This document shows, piece by piece, positions 27,003 through 35,967 of a DNA stretch of 64,000 nt. The DNA lies in contig NZ_FOWV01000002.1 of NCBI RefSeq assembly GCF_900115545.1, positions 248,001 through 312,000 of the forward strand. The letters are read 5' to 3'. This DNA comes from Ralstonia sp. NFACC01. GTDB taxonomy: Bacteria > Pseudomonadota > Gammaproteobacteria > Burkholderiales > Burkholderiaceae. Position numbers and translations under genes: made by a program. The notes below the pieces were generated by a model. That model worked only from the letters and a program-made list of their open reading frames with translations. It had not been told where the DNA came from and made no database searches. Numbering within the stretch: position 1 is the first letter of the stretch; every line of letters starts with the position of its first letter.

Positions 27003-29513
27003 ATGCAATTGCGGATGGCGTGCGCCCGCACGTCCCGCTCACTGGACATGACAACAATGACAACCCACGAGCCAATCTCTTGGAGCCTACCGGCCGAGCG
27101 CACCAGCGCGGCCGCGGCATGGCATCCCCGCCGCTGCGCGATTGCTGCTGCCACCGTTGTGGTGGTCGGCACGGTGCCGATGATCGCGCACGCCGCGACC
27201 GACGATGCTTCCAACGCGGCCACGCGCCGCTTGATCGATACGCAGCTGACCGACGCCGCGGCCAAGGGCCCGGCCGCGTTTGCATCCACGACCGTCATCG
27301 CCGGCGGTGATGACGTGCCGGCGTCTCCGGCCAACACGCTGCTCGTGGCGCAACAGGCGGTGCCGCCTGCAGATTCGTCCGTTATGAAATCGCCCGCGGC
27401 AACTGCGCCGGCCGCCACGTCGCCGATGCCTGCTGTTGAGGCAGCGCCTCCGCCTGCGCCGCCGTCGCCCACGGTGATCCTGCCCCCAGGCGCCCCCGCA
27501 CCGGATACGGCTGCACAGGCGCCGGCCGTGCCTTCGGGCCCGAGCGCTCAAGGGCCCGGCGCGCTCGAACCGCTGCCGGTGTCGCCGGAAGCAGCCAATG
27601 CGGCGGCGACCCACGCCGCCGGCAATGCGCCCGACAACGCGCCCGTCGGCCCGATGCCGACCGACCGCCAGGCCTTTCACGACGAGGTCATGCGCGAGGC
27701 GCGCGAGGGTGCGGCCACGCTTGCGCAAGAAAACCTGCGCCAGCATCCGGACTGGTTCAAGGAAAGCGAATCGTGGCACGTTGACCATGCCGCCGCCGCA
27801 CAGCGCATCCGCTGGGGGCGTCAGCAGTTGAAGGTCATCAACGGGCCGGAACGCTTTGTCATCATCGATCAGGCTGTGGCCGAGATCGAGGCGCTGCTCA
27901 AGAAGGTGCCCGATACGCCCGAGAACGCAGAATTTCGCCAGGAAATCGTGGCGGATGAAGTGGTGGCACTGGCTTCGCGTGGGCGCATGAAAGACGCCGT
28001 CAAACGCTACGAAGCCATGTCGCAGACGGGCAAGGTCCCCGCCTATACACGCGTAGCCGCAGGGGATGCCTATGCGTATCTCGATACGCCGGACAAGGCC
28101 GCCGCGGCGTACGCGCAAGCGCTCAAGGATGCGAGCCCGGGCGAGATCGAAACGGGCGATGTCCAGGAAGGCCTCTTCTACGCCATGCTCGATACGGGCC
28201 GCTTTGAAGACGCCCGCGCGCTGCTCGACAAGATGAAGGCCGACAACCCGGAATACGTGCGCCTGGCGCCGGAAGCCGGTACGCCCAATCCCGATTACTC
28301 GCGCATCAAGCGCTTGGAAGCGCAGTACCTGATCCTGACGGGCCGCACGCACCAGGGCATTGCCGAGCTGGACAAGTGGCGTCACGAAGCACCGTTTGCC
28401 GCATCGCTCGTCAGCGCGCGTGCCGATGGCGCGATGGTGCAGACCGAGCCGTATCGCTCGCGCGACATGTACAAGACGGCGCTTGCCGAGCACCCGGATG
28501 ACCTGAGCGTTGTGGCGGGTTACGGCCGTGCGTCGTTGGCGGTAGACGATCTGAAGACCGCCAAGGATGTCGCCAACGGGCTGGACGAGCGTTTTCCCGA
28601 GAACGGTTCCGTGCGTGCGCTGCGCAAGGATCTGGATGTTTATCAGAGCCCGCAGCTCATCATCCAGTCGACGGCGGACAAAGGCAATTCGGCGTTCGCC
28701 AACAACGAATACGGTATCGACACCAAAGCCTACACCGGCCCGTTTGCCGATCACTACCGCCTGTTCTTCCATAACTTTGCCGGCCGCGCGCAGTTTGACG
28801 GCGCATCGCAGAGCCGCGTGCGCAACGGCGCAGGCCTGCAGTGGTTCGACACCGGCGTCGAGGTGAACGGCGAGGTGCACCAGTCCGTCGGCGCGGTGGG
28901 CAAGACCGGCGGCACGCTGGATGCCACCTGGATTCCGAGCGACCACTGGAAGGTATCGGGCATGGTCACGAACGATGACCTGGAGGTGCCCTACAAGGCG
29001 TACCAGGTGGGCGTGACCGGCAAGACCGTCAGCGGCAACGTGCGCTACACCTGGGACGAAACGCGCTACGCCTCGCTCACGTACGGCGTGTCGCGCTACA
29101 CCGACGACAACCTGCGCCAGCGCGTGGCAGCCAACTTCTACCAGCAGGTGTTCACCTCGCCGCGGCACACCATCGGCGTGCTGTTCGGGGCCGATACCAG
29201 CCGCAACACGATGACGGGCCTGAACTATTTCAGCCCATCGCGCGACTACAGCGGCCAGGCCACGGCCATCTGGTCGTGGACACCCTGGCGCTACGCCGAC
29301 AAGTCGTTCACGCAGCGCGTGTACCTGACCGGCGGCATGTACAACCAGCAGTCGTTCGGCAACAGCCCGATGTACGAAGCGCGGCTGGAGCACGTGTGGC
29401 AAATCAATCGCAAGACGCAGGTGTCTTACGGCATCGGCTTTGGCCGCCATCGCTATGACGGCCAGCCTGAGAACCGCAAGTTCCTGTACCTGAACCTCAA
29501 CATTCCGCTGTGA
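27003..29513 (+). CDS. pgaA: Poly-beta-1,6-N-acetylglucosamine export porin PgaA
   Basis: This outer-membrane protein of about 836 residues exports de-acetylated PNAG across the outer membrane. A signal-like segment (RCAIAAATVVVVGTVPMIAHAA) near 44-65 is followed by a Pro/Ala-rich linker of about 100 residues. A periplasmic TPR-type helical region (about 200-530) and a C-terminal beta-barrel ending LYLNLNIPL follow. The barrel holds repeated aromatic strands such as YASLTYGVSRYTDD. In-frame ATG codons at 27048 and 27057 are alternative starts; none has a strong ribosome-binding site, and they would give a more normal signal peptide length. The stop overlaps the pgaB start. HmsH is the Yersinia equivalent. 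Confidence 0.92.
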   Translation: MQLRMACARTSRSLDMTTMTTHEPISWSLPAERTSAAAAWHPRRCAIAAATVVVVGTVPMIAHAATDDASNAATRRLIDTQLTDAAAKGPAAFASTTVIAGGDDVPASPANTLLVAQQAVPPADSSVMKSPAATAPAATSPMPAVEAAPPPAPPSPTVILPPGAPAPDTAAQAPAVPSGPSAQGPGALEPLPVSPEAANAAATHAAGNAPDNAPVGPMPTDRQAFHDEVMREAREGAATLAQENLRQHPDWFKESESWHVDHAAAAQRIRWGRQQLKVINGPERFVIIDQAVAEIEALLKKVPDTPENAEFRQEIVADEVVALASRGRMKDAVKRYEAMSQTGKVPAYTRVAAGDAYAYLDTPDKAAAAYAQALKDASPGEIETGDVQEGLFYAMLDTGRFEDARALLDKMKADNPEYVRLAPEAGTPNPDYSRIKRLEAQYLILTGRTHQGIAELDKWRHEAPFAASLVSARADGAMVQTEPYRSRDMYKTALAEHPDDLSVVAGYGRASLAVDDLKTAKDVANGLDERFPENGSVRALRKDLDVYQSPQLIIQSTADKGNSAFANNEYGIDTKAYTGPFADHYRLFFHNFAGRAQFDGASQSRVRNGAGLQWFDTGVEVNGEVHQSVGAVGKTGGTLDATWIPSDHWKVSGMVTNDDLEVPYKAYQVGVTGKTVSGNVRYTWDETRYASLTYGVSRYTDDNLRQRVAANFYQQVFTSPRHTIGVLFGADTSRNTMTGLNYFSPSRDYSGQATAIWSWTPWRYADKSFTQRVYLTGGMYNQQSFGNSPMYEARLEHVWQINRKTQVSYGIGFGRHRYDGQPENRKFLYLNLNIPL

Positions 29514-31726
29514 TGCCCATGCAAGCTCTCCGACAACCGTCATTGCGACGATTCTTCGCCTGGATGGCACCGAGACTGGCGTTGGCCCTGACGTTGGCTT
29601 TTCTTGCCGCCGTCCGGCCTGCCGCTGCCGTTCAGGTGGACTTCCTGCCCAAGCCCGATCCGGACGACGGCAAGACGTTCCGCGTGCTGTGCTTTCACGA
29701 CATTCGCGACAACCTGCGTGCCAGCTTTGAGACATTGCCCGACGGGTTTGCCGTCGACACCAAGATGCTGACGAATATGTTCAGCTGGATCCAGGCCAAC
29801 GGCTACCACCCGGTCACGCTCGCGCAGATCGACGCGGCGCGCCATGGCGGCAAGCCGCTGCCCAAGCGCCCGATCCTGCTGACGTTCGATGACGGCTATG
29901 AAAGCCACTACACGAAGGTCTTCCCGCTGCTCAAGCAGTTCCGCTTTCCGGCGGTGTTCGGCCTGGTGACGGAATGGACCAACGCCCCCCCCGGTGCAAA
30001 GGTCAAGCTGTCGGACAAGCAGATCGTTCCGCGGGACTTCTTCATGAACTGGAACCAGATCCGCGAGATGCAGGCCTCGGGCCTGGCAGAGTTCGCCACC
30101 CACACGCAGGACATGCACCACGGCGCGCTAGGTAACCCGCAGGGCAACGAGATGCCGGCGGCCAGCACGCACGAATACCTTCGCAACCTCGGTCGGTACG
30201 AAACCGATGACGAGTACCGCAAGCGCGTGCGCGACGACCTGCAACGCAGCATCGACATCATCCAGAAGAACGTCGGCACCAAGGTGCAGACCGTGGTGTG
30301 GCCGTACGGCGCGCACAACCTGATGCTCGACCAGGAGGCCGCCAACGTGGGGTTGAAGTACATGCTCACGCTGGAGCCGGGCCCGAACACGCCGGATGTG
30401 CCGCTCACCGCCATCCGCCGAAGCCTGATGGGTTACGACACCAACACCGGCGATCTGGAGCGTTCGCTGCGCGAGCCCGTGACCCATCACGGCGAGATCA
30501 ACCCCGTGCAGCGCGTGGTGCAGGTCGACATGGATTACATCTACGACCCGGACCCGAAGCAGCAGGAAGCCAACCTCGGCAAGCTGATCGACCGCATCAA
30601 GGACTTGGCGCCGCGTGTGGTCTACCTGCAGGCCTTCGCCGATCCGAAGGGCAACGGGGCTGTGGATGCCGTGTACTTCCCGAACCGCCACATGCCGATG
30701 CGCGCGGACCTGTTCTCGCGCGTGTCATGGCAGTTGAAGACGCGTGCAAAGGTGGAGGTGTACGCCTGGCTGCCGATGCTGTCGTACAAGCTGCCGGCCA
30801 ACAATCCCGCCGCCACACACCTTGTGCAGTCGTTGCCGGGTGCGCCGCAGAAGCCGGGCTCCGTCAAGCCACCGCGCCTGTCGCCGTTCGATCCGCAGGC
30901 GCGCCAGATGATCCGCGACATCTATGAGGACCTGGCCAAGAATTCGGTCATCGACGGCGTGCTCTTCCACGACGACGGCGTGCTCGACGACTACGAAGAT
31001 GCCAGCCCCGCCGCGCTCAAGGCTTACGAGGCCATGGGCCTGCCCGGCGACATCAACCAGATCCGCCAGTCGCCCGAGCTGATGCAGAAATGGTCGCGGG
31101 CCAAGACCGCTGCGCTGATCTCGTTCTCGAAAGAGCTGATCGCGGTGGCGCAGGGCTATCAGAACGGCCGCGACATGCTGACCGCGCGCAACATCTTTTC
31201 GGGCCCGGTGCTTGACCCGAAGGCCGAGGCCTGGACGGCGCAGAACTATGACGACTTCCTGGAGGCGTACGACTACGTGGCGCTCGAAGCCATGCCGTAC
31301 ATGGAAGAAGCCAAGGACCCGAAGGACTGGATGAAGAAGCTGACCGCCGCCGTGGCCAAGCACAAGGATGGGCTGAAGAAGACCATCTTCGAGCTGCAGG
31401 CGGTGGACTGGCGCAATCAGGACAAGCCGATCCCGACGACCGAACTGCGTGACCAGATGCGCGCGCTGCGCTCGGCAGGTGCTCTGAATTACGGCTACTA
31501 CCCGGATGACTTCATTGCCGGCCGGCCCGATACCGAGGTGCTGCGTGATGTGATGTCGCTCAAGACGTATATCGAGACACGCAAGCCGCCCGGCGGCGAC
31601 AAGGGCAGCGTTGAAAAGCTCAACAGCACCTCGCTGCCGCAGAGCCAGCCGCCGAATGCTGGCGTGGACAGGAAACCCGCGACGACCGAAGCGGCCACGT
31701 CGTCCAGCACCAAGGCGGGAGGCTGA
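29513..31726 (+). CDS. pgaB: Poly-beta-1,6-N-acetylglucosamine N-deacetylase PgaB
   Basis: This 737-residue periplasmic enzyme partly de-acetylates PNAG so it can be exported through PgaA. The N-terminal polysaccharide deacetylase domain carries LLTFDDGYESHY (Asp126, Asp127) and THTQDMHHG (His197, His202), matching the metal and catalytic residues of PgaB. The C-terminal glycoside-hydrolase-like domain (about 310-640) contains VLFHDDGVLDDYEDAS. A Sec signal ends with PAAAV near residue 40. It lacks the lipobox Cys of the E. coli protein, so it may be soluble in the periplasm. A low-complexity Ser/Thr tail closes the protein. The ATG overlaps the pgaA stop by one base. Confidence 0.95.
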   Translation: MPMQALRQPSLRRFFAWMAPRLALALTLAFLAAVRPAAAVQVDFLPKPDPDDGKTFRVLCFHDIRDNLRASFETLPDGFAVDTKMLTNMFSWIQANGYHPVTLAQIDAARHGGKPLPKRPILLTFDDGYESHYTKVFPLLKQFRFPAVFGLVTEWTNAPPGAKVKLSDKQIVPRDFFMNWNQIREMQASGLAEFATHTQDMHHGALGNPQGNEMPAASTHEYLRNLGRYETDDEYRKRVRDDLQRSIDIIQKNVGTKVQTVVWPYGAHNLMLDQEAANVGLKYMLTLEPGPNTPDVPLTAIRRSLMGYDTNTGDLERSLREPVTHHGEINPVQRVVQVDMDYIYDPDPKQQEANLGKLIDRIKDLAPRVVYLQAFADPKGNGAVDAVYFPNRHMPMRADLFSRVSWQLKTRAKVEVYAWLPMLSYKLPANNPAATHLVQSLPGAPQKPGSVKPPRLSPFDPQARQMIRDIYEDLAKNSVIDGVLFHDDGVLDDYEDASPAALKAYEAMGLPGDINQIRQSPELMQKWSRAKTAALISFSKELIAVAQGYQNGRDMLTARNIFSGPVLDPKAEAWTAQNYDDFLEAYDYVALEAMPYMEEAKDPKDWMKKLTAAVAKHKDGLKKTIFELQAVDWRNQDKPIPTTELRDQMRALRSAGALNYGYYPDDFIAGRPDTEVLRDVMSLKTYIETRKPPGGDKGSVEKLNSTSLPQSQPPNAGVDRKPATTEAATSSSTKAGG

Positions 31727-31727
31727 T

Positions 31728-33014
31728 ATGGAAGTGGACTTCCTTCTGGCCAAGCGCTGGATCTCGGATTTCGTCTTCTACTATCCGTTCTTCATGTCGT
31801 ATTTCTGGATGATCGGCGGGCTGCTGCACTACTTCCTGCTCGAACGGGGAACGGAGCACGTGCGGCACCCGCTGGCACTGCTGGGGGTGAAGAGTTACCC
31901 CAAGGTGTCGATCATCGTCCCTTGCTACAACGAAGAGGCGAACGTGCGGGAGGTGATCAGCCATCTCGCACGCATGCGGTATCCGAACTACGACATCATC
32001 GCCGTGAATGACGGCAGCTCCGACCGCACCGGCGAGCGGCTGAACGAACTGGCTGCGGAGTATCCGCAGTTGGTCGTGATTCACCAGTCGTCAAACCAGG
32101 GCAAGGCGATCGGCCTAACCACCGCTGCACAGGTGACCGACGCCGAGTACCTGATGTGCATCGATGGCGATTCGATCCTGGATGTGGATGCGATTGCCTG
32201 GATGATTCGCCACCTGATGGAGAACCCGACCATGGGCGCGGTGACGGGCAACCCGCGCATCCGCACACGCTCGACCTTGCTGGGGCGCATGCAGGTGGGC
32301 GAGTTCTCGTCGATCGTGGGGCTCATCAAACGCACGCAGCAGATCTATGGCCGGCTGCTGACGGTGTCGGGTGTGGTCGTGATGTTCCGCAAGCGCGCCA
32401 TTGAAGATGTCGGCTACTGGAGCAATGACATGCTCACCGAAGACATCGACATCAGCTGGAAGCTGCAGGTGGGCGGCTGGCTGATCCGCTACGAGCCGCG
32501 CGCGCTGTCGTGGATCCTGATGCCCGAGACCTTCCGCGGCCTGTACAAGCAGCGCCTGCGCTGGGCCAAGGGCGGCATCCAGGCGATGATCAAATACGCG
32601 CCGGCGATGGCGAGCCTGCGGCAGTCGATGATGTGGCCCATCTTCTTCGAGTACGCGCTGTCGGTTGTGTGGGCCTACAACATGCTCATCGTCATCACGT
32701 GGTCGATGGTCAGCTTCTTCGTCGAGCTGCCCCCCGAGTGGCGCATGGAAGCGCTCCCACGCTGGCACGGCACGCTGCTCTTCATCACATGCGTGCTGCA
32801 GTTGCTGATCGGCTGCTTTATCGATCGCCGCTACGACGACAACATCCTGCGCTACTTCATCGACACCGTCTGGTATCCGGTTGCGTTCTGGATCCTGAAC
32901 CTTGTCACCACGGTGGTCGGCTTTCCGGCCGTCGCCTTCCAGCGTACGCGTGCCCGTGCCCGCTGGACCAGCCCTGACCGGGGCATCCAACAACAACAGG
33001 GGAATTCGCCATGA
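31728..33014 (+). CDS. pgaC: PNAG synthase glycosyltransferase PgaC
   Basis: This 428-residue inner-membrane family 2 glycosyltransferase polymerises N-acetylglucosamine from UDP-GlcNAc. Membrane helices flank the catalytic domain. Motifs in order are VPCYNEEANVREV, VNDGSSDRT, the metal-binding CIDGDSILD, the base-containing TEDIDISWK and the acceptor-site QRLRWAKGG. The C-terminal part has about three more spans. The gene starts 1 base after the pgaB stop and overlaps pgaD by 4 bases (ATGA). In E. coli, PgaC works with PgaD and is switched on by cyclic di-GMP. Confidence 0.96.
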   Translation: MEVDFLLAKRWISDFVFYYPFFMSYFWMIGGLLHYFLLERGTEHVRHPLALLGVKSYPKVSIIVPCYNEEANVREVISHLARMRYPNYDIIAVNDGSSDRTGERLNELAAEYPQLVVIHQSSNQGKAIGLTTAAQVTDAEYLMCIDGDSILDVDAIAWMIRHLMENPTMGAVTGNPRIRTRSTLLGRMQVGEFSSIVGLIKRTQQIYGRLLTVSGVVVMFRKRAIEDVGYWSNDMLTEDIDISWKLQVGGWLIRYEPRALSWILMPETFRGLYKQRLRWAKGGIQAMIKYAPAMASLRQSMMWPIFFEYALSVVWAYNMLIVITWSMVSFFVELPPEWRMEALPRWHGTLLFITCVLQLLIGCFIDRRYDDNILRYFIDTVWYPVAFWILNLVTTVVGFPAVAFQRTRARARWTSPDRGIQQQQGNSP

Positions 33015-34018
33015 CCATGCTCGTCATTGATGTTTCGCGAAACTCGATCCGACAGTCGTTTTCGGACAAGGGTGTCGTCGGGACCTTGCACCATGTGCTG
33101 TGGTTCCGCATTTTCCGGCCGGTGCTCGTGATCTCGATCTGGGGCATGCTGGGCCTGTATGTGGGCTACTCCATCAGCAGCGTGGGGCCCAGCGGCCTGC
33201 CATTCGAACAACTGCGCATGTACGGCAACATCATCGCGGGCATGGGCGGCGTGCTCGTGGTGTGGATGGTCCTGTCGCGGCTGGACCGCGCCATTCGCCG
33301 CAAGCTCACACGTACGCCGGCAGCGACGGCTGCGTCCGCTGGGGCTTCTGCTCGCGCATCGCGTGCGGCGTTGCATGCGCAGCAACCCGCCTGGCACCGC
33401 CCGCGCAACACGCGCCTGCTGGTGGTCGACCACGACGATGACGGCGATATCACCCACGTGCGCTCTTGGCAGGAGTGGGCAGGCCGCCCAGCACCCGCCG
33501 GCACCGCCACGCCGCCCATGCCGTTCACCCGCAGCCCGGAATACGATCCGGAAGAGCCGGTACTGGGCTCTCGCCCCGTCAGCGAGGCGATCGTGCTGGA
33601 GAACCTCGATCGCGAAGAGCCTTCTCTGGCACGCGTTGATGCACCTGCACAAGAACCGCGTGACGTTGTGAAGGCCGTGGAGGCGGTGACGGCTGATGCC
33701 GCGGGCTTCCACCGTTTTGGCTATCGGGGCCGTCTGGGCCGCAACGATTGGGTCGAGCCGCAATCGCCCCAATCGCCGGTCCAGACGTACGCGATGCGGC
33801 CCGGCATGGCCCGTCACTACGGCAGCGTGACCGCCGTGGTGCATGGCCGTGCTGCAGTGCACGCGGCGGACCGAACCACGGAACGCCATCGCGCCCTGCA
33901 TGCATTTGGTGCGCATGCACAACTGGACGATCCGTACGTGCGACTCCCACGCGTCGAACGCATTGACCCGCTGCACGGCTTCGGCCGCCGCGCCAACATC
34001 GTCGCCGACGACATGTAA
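33011..34018 (+). CDS. pgaD: PgaD-like accessory protein with long C-terminal extension
   Basis: The N-terminal 100 residues of this 335-residue protein match PgaD in build: a short cytoplasmic stretch, two membrane helices (VLVISIWGMLGLYVGYSI and IIAGMGGVLVVWMVL) and a basic exit (RLDRAIRRKL). PgaD stabilises PgaC and, in E. coli, shares cyclic di-GMP binding with it. Residues about 105-335 form a long, probably cytoplasmic Ala/Arg/His-rich tail absent from the E. coli protein, which is less than half this length. The tail contains no domain I recognise. It is the last gene of the operon; a strong terminator follows 25 bases after the stop. Confidence 0.85.
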   Translation: MTMLVIDVSRNSIRQSFSDKGVVGTLHHVLWFRIFRPVLVISIWGMLGLYVGYSISSVGPSGLPFEQLRMYGNIIAGMGGVLVVWMVLSRLDRAIRRKLTRTPAATAASAGASARASRAALHAQQPAWHRPRNTRLLVVDHDDDGDITHVRSWQEWAGRPAPAGTATPPMPFTRSPEYDPEEPVLGSRPVSEAIVLENLDREEPSLARVDAPAQEPRDVVKAVEAVTADAAGFHRFGYRGRLGRNDWVEPQSPQSPVQTYAMRPGMARHYGSVTAVVHGRAAVHAADRTTERHRALHAFGAHAQLDDPYVRLPRVERIDPLHGFGRRANIVADDM

Positions 34019-34043
34019 GGTCGCCTGCCGAGCTCAGCGCTCA

Positions 34044-34082
34044 GCGCCCCGGTGATGCGAGTCACCGGGGCGCATTCTTTTG
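34044..34082 (+). terminator. Rho-independent terminator of the pga operon
   Basis: A perfect 12-base stem, GCGCCCCGGTGA at 34044-34055 pairing with TCACCGGGGCGC at 34062-34073, closes a 6-base loop (TGCGAG) and is followed by ATTCTTTTG. It begins 25 bases after the pgaD stop. Confidence 0.9.
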
Positions 34083-34398
34083 CGCAATTGACTTAGCGCA
34101 AACGGAGGAGGACGGACTTTTCTGCGATGCGCAATCGTTGCCGCCGGTGCGCTGTACCGCACGGCAAACGCTTGGCGCACCATCCTTGACCATGGGGCTG
34201 CAGAGCTCAGCGGACGATGCGCGGATTTGCCCCTCTTGAATGCGGCTGCGTGCGTGCCTATGCTGGCTTCTCCTGCAAGCCCAGCTACTCTCTCACGCTG
34301 TTCTTGGTGGCTCTTGCAGTGCTCATGGTGTCAGTGAAAACCAAGCCCACCCCTGTCACGAGTGCGTGCCGTGACCAACAGAAAAGCTGGAGCCAACT
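34083..34398. other. Non-coding stretch after the pga terminator
   Basis: About 316 bases with no convincing gene. A short open frame at 34217-34405 encodes a Cys-containing peptide without a ribosome-binding motif and overlaps the next gene, so I do not call it. A GGAGGAGG run at 34104-34111 resembles a ribosome-binding site but has no start at proper distance. No terminator, repeat or known RNA was recognised. Confidence 0.35.
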
Positions 34399-34629
34399 GT
34401 GCTGAGTCCCCATGAATTTGCCGTCCTGCTGCTCGTCAACGACGGCGCTGAATCCGACGACCTGGATCGCGCCGATGTCGAAGCGCTCATCGAGCGACAG
34501 CTCGTGACGCTGGAACGCCGTGGCCCCGACCACAGCTATGCCCGGGTCACCCTCCAGGGCTACGTTCTGCTCAAGGCTTCCGGACACGTCCGCACCGGTG
34601 GCCGCCGTTCGATGGCTGTGTCTCACTAG
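34399..34629 (+). CDS. Small conserved-looking hypothetical protein
   Basis: A 76-residue soluble protein, beginning (GTG)LSPHEFAVLLLVNDGAE and ending basic and Ser-rich. The pattern of alternating charged and aliphatic residues in residues 5-60 (ADVEALIERQLVTLER, then YARVTLQGYVLLKASG) resembles a small winged-helix-like fold, as in marR-type or phage-like proteins, but no DNA-binding motif is clear. GGAG lies 6 bases before the GTG start, supporting translation. No family recognised. Confidence 0.6.
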   Translation: MLSPHEFAVLLLVNDGAESDDLDRADVEALIERQLVTLERRGPDHSYARVTLQGYVLLKASGHVRTGGRRSMAVSH

Positions 34630-34868
34630 GCGGTTCTTCCTCATTGCAGTGCAACCAGTCGCTGCCTGGGCGCTACGTCCAGGAGGGCGTGTGACGTGCC
34701 TGCGATCGATACAAACAGAAACACTCTGCTCGTGGCCCCGGCGTAGCTTGTGCGCTCGCCTGCGGGCCAGGGGGCCGGCTTCTTGCTGAATTGCAGAGGC
34801 CTATCCTGAATTTCGACGCCCCAACGTCGGTGGGTAGGCACTCATGACAACTCAAGAGGAGCCACCCC

Positions 34869-35141
34869 ATGAAAAACAAACACACCCTGCTTGCCGCGTT
34901 GTTTGTACTCGCCGGTACTGCTGCCCTTGCGCAGCCCATGCCGCCGCCACATCCGGAAGACCATGAACATGAACGTGCGGAGCGTATGGAGCATGAGCGA
35001 CACATGGAGCGCCGCGAGGAACACCGTGAACTGCGCGCTGAGCACCGCGACATCAAGCGTGATCGCGAAGCCTTGAGGCACCGCGAACACGAGGCGCGCG
35101 AGCATGCGCACGAGGTTCATGAAGAGATGGAACACCGTTGA
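34869..35141 (+). CDS. Small secreted His/Glu/Arg-rich protein
   Basis: A 90-residue protein with a clear signal peptide (MKNKHTLLAALFVLAGTAALA, cleavage after residue 21). The mature part of about 69 residues is almost entirely Glu, His and Arg, with a heptad-like rhythm (HEHERAERMEHERHMERREEH), indicating a long highly charged helix in the periplasm. GAGGAG lies 8 bases before the ATG. The many His residues could bind metal ions, or the protein could act as a periplasmic chaperone-like factor; neither is shown. No family recognised. Confidence 0.7.
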   Translation: MKNKHTLLAALFVLAGTAALAQPMPPPHPEDHEHERAERMEHERHMERREEHRELRAEHRDIKRDREALRHREHEAREHAHEVHEEMEHR

Positions 35142-35274
35142 TCGGGCGTGACCCGACGACGGCGCCCGACCGCGCGCACACGGCAAACCAGCGGGTCGGG
35201 CGTCGTCTCGATGCACAGGGTCCGCTGACCGTGATGTCCGTGCCCTGCCGCGTGCGCTGAAGTGCAGGGAATCA

Positions 35275-35469
35275 TCAGCCTCCACCAATCCCTTGGACGA
35301 TCTTGCCGCTGCCTTCGCACATGGGGCAGGGGCTGCCGTCGTCGCGTTGACCGGTGCCGTTGCACGTGGGGCAGACTGCTTCGCCGCTGCTGGGCGCTCC
35401 GGGCGCCGCTTCGTCGCCCGGAGCGGCCGGGGCAGGGGGCGTGCCGGGGATGGGGTTTTCATTGTTCAT
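35275..35469 (-). CDS. Small protein with DnaJ-type CxxCxGxG zinc ribbon
   Basis: A 64-residue protein with a Pro/Ala-rich N-terminal half and two CxxCxGxG repeats, CPTCNGTG and CPMCEGSG, spaced as in the DnaJ zinc-finger domain. Two such repeats are enough to bind one zinc ion. No J-domain or other partner is attached. AGGAG lies 6 bases before the ATG. It ends with Gly residues. A role in protein folding or assembly can only be guessed; stand-alone ribbons of this kind occur widely in Burkholderiaceae. Confidence 0.72.
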   Translation of the reverse strand: MNNENPIPGTPPAPAAPGDEAAPGAPSSGEAVCPTCNGTGQRDDGSPCPMCEGSGKIVQGIGGG

Positions 35470-35508
35470 GAGGTGCTCCTGAATGCGCTCGAGGCGGTAC
35501 GTGTTGCT

Positions 35509-35901
35509 TCAAGGGTGCGTGGCCGGAGTGTTTGGCGGGGCCGTGGGCGGACGCTCGCGCCCCTGCGGGCTGCCGCCCGTTGATTTGTCCTTGACAACGT
35601 TGCCGTTCTTGTCTTGATGCGAAGTGGAGCCGGTGCGGGGAACGTATCCACCGGAAGGATTGGCACTGTCGTTGCGGGTGCGGGTACGGTTGCGCGTGGC
35701 GTCACGGCCCGTGGGGCTGTCGCTGCGGTTTGTGGTGCCCGTTGCGGTGGTGCTGCTTCCATTGGGTGCTGCTGGCGCGTTGTTGCTGCTACCGTACTGT
35801 GCGCCTGTTGCTTGCGCGAATGCAGCGCCGCTGCAAAGTGCAATGAACGTAGCCGCCGCCGCGCAGAACGCACGTGCGGAATATGGGGTGCAAATCATCA
35901 T
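35509..35901 (-). CDS. Secreted low-complexity hypothetical protein
   Basis: A 130-residue protein with a probable signal peptide (ARAFCAAAATFIALCSGAAFAQ, cleavage near residue 30). The rest is Ser/Thr/Asn/Gly/Pro-rich and looks unstructured, with basic patches (RDATRNRTRTRND). Such proteins are often rapidly diverging envelope or extracellular peptides. The upstream zinc-ribbon gene (minus strand) follows 39 bases downstream. An inner start one codon later (MICTPY) is possible. No family recognised. Confidence 0.5.
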   Translation of the reverse strand: MMICTPYSARAFCAAAATFIALCSGAAFAQATGAQYGSSNNAPAAPNGSSTTATGTTNRSDSPTGRDATRNRTRTRNDSANPSGGYVPRTGSTSHQDKNGNVVKDKSTGGSPQGRERPPTAPPNTPATHP

Positions 35902-35967
35902 GTGCTCCCGTAGGGTGTCGGTGTTCGTTCCAACGACGCAACTCGCGCGCCCGTGCCCCGGGGTCTC

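Noticed and set aside
27087-29735. Long open frame of about 880 codons on the minus strand opposite pgaA
   Set aside because: It mirrors the codon positions of pgaA in GC-rich DNA, reads as Arg/His/Ala-rich sequence without domains and has no ribosome-binding site. It is a shadow of the real gene.
34217-34405. Short open frame after the pga terminator
   Set aside because: Overlaps the next gene, lacks a ribosome-binding motif and has no protein-like features beyond one hydrophobic stretch.
35152-35210. Imperfect inverted repeat between convergent small genes, possible terminator
   Set aside because: Stem has several mismatches and a long loop, and no T run follows; support was too weak to list.
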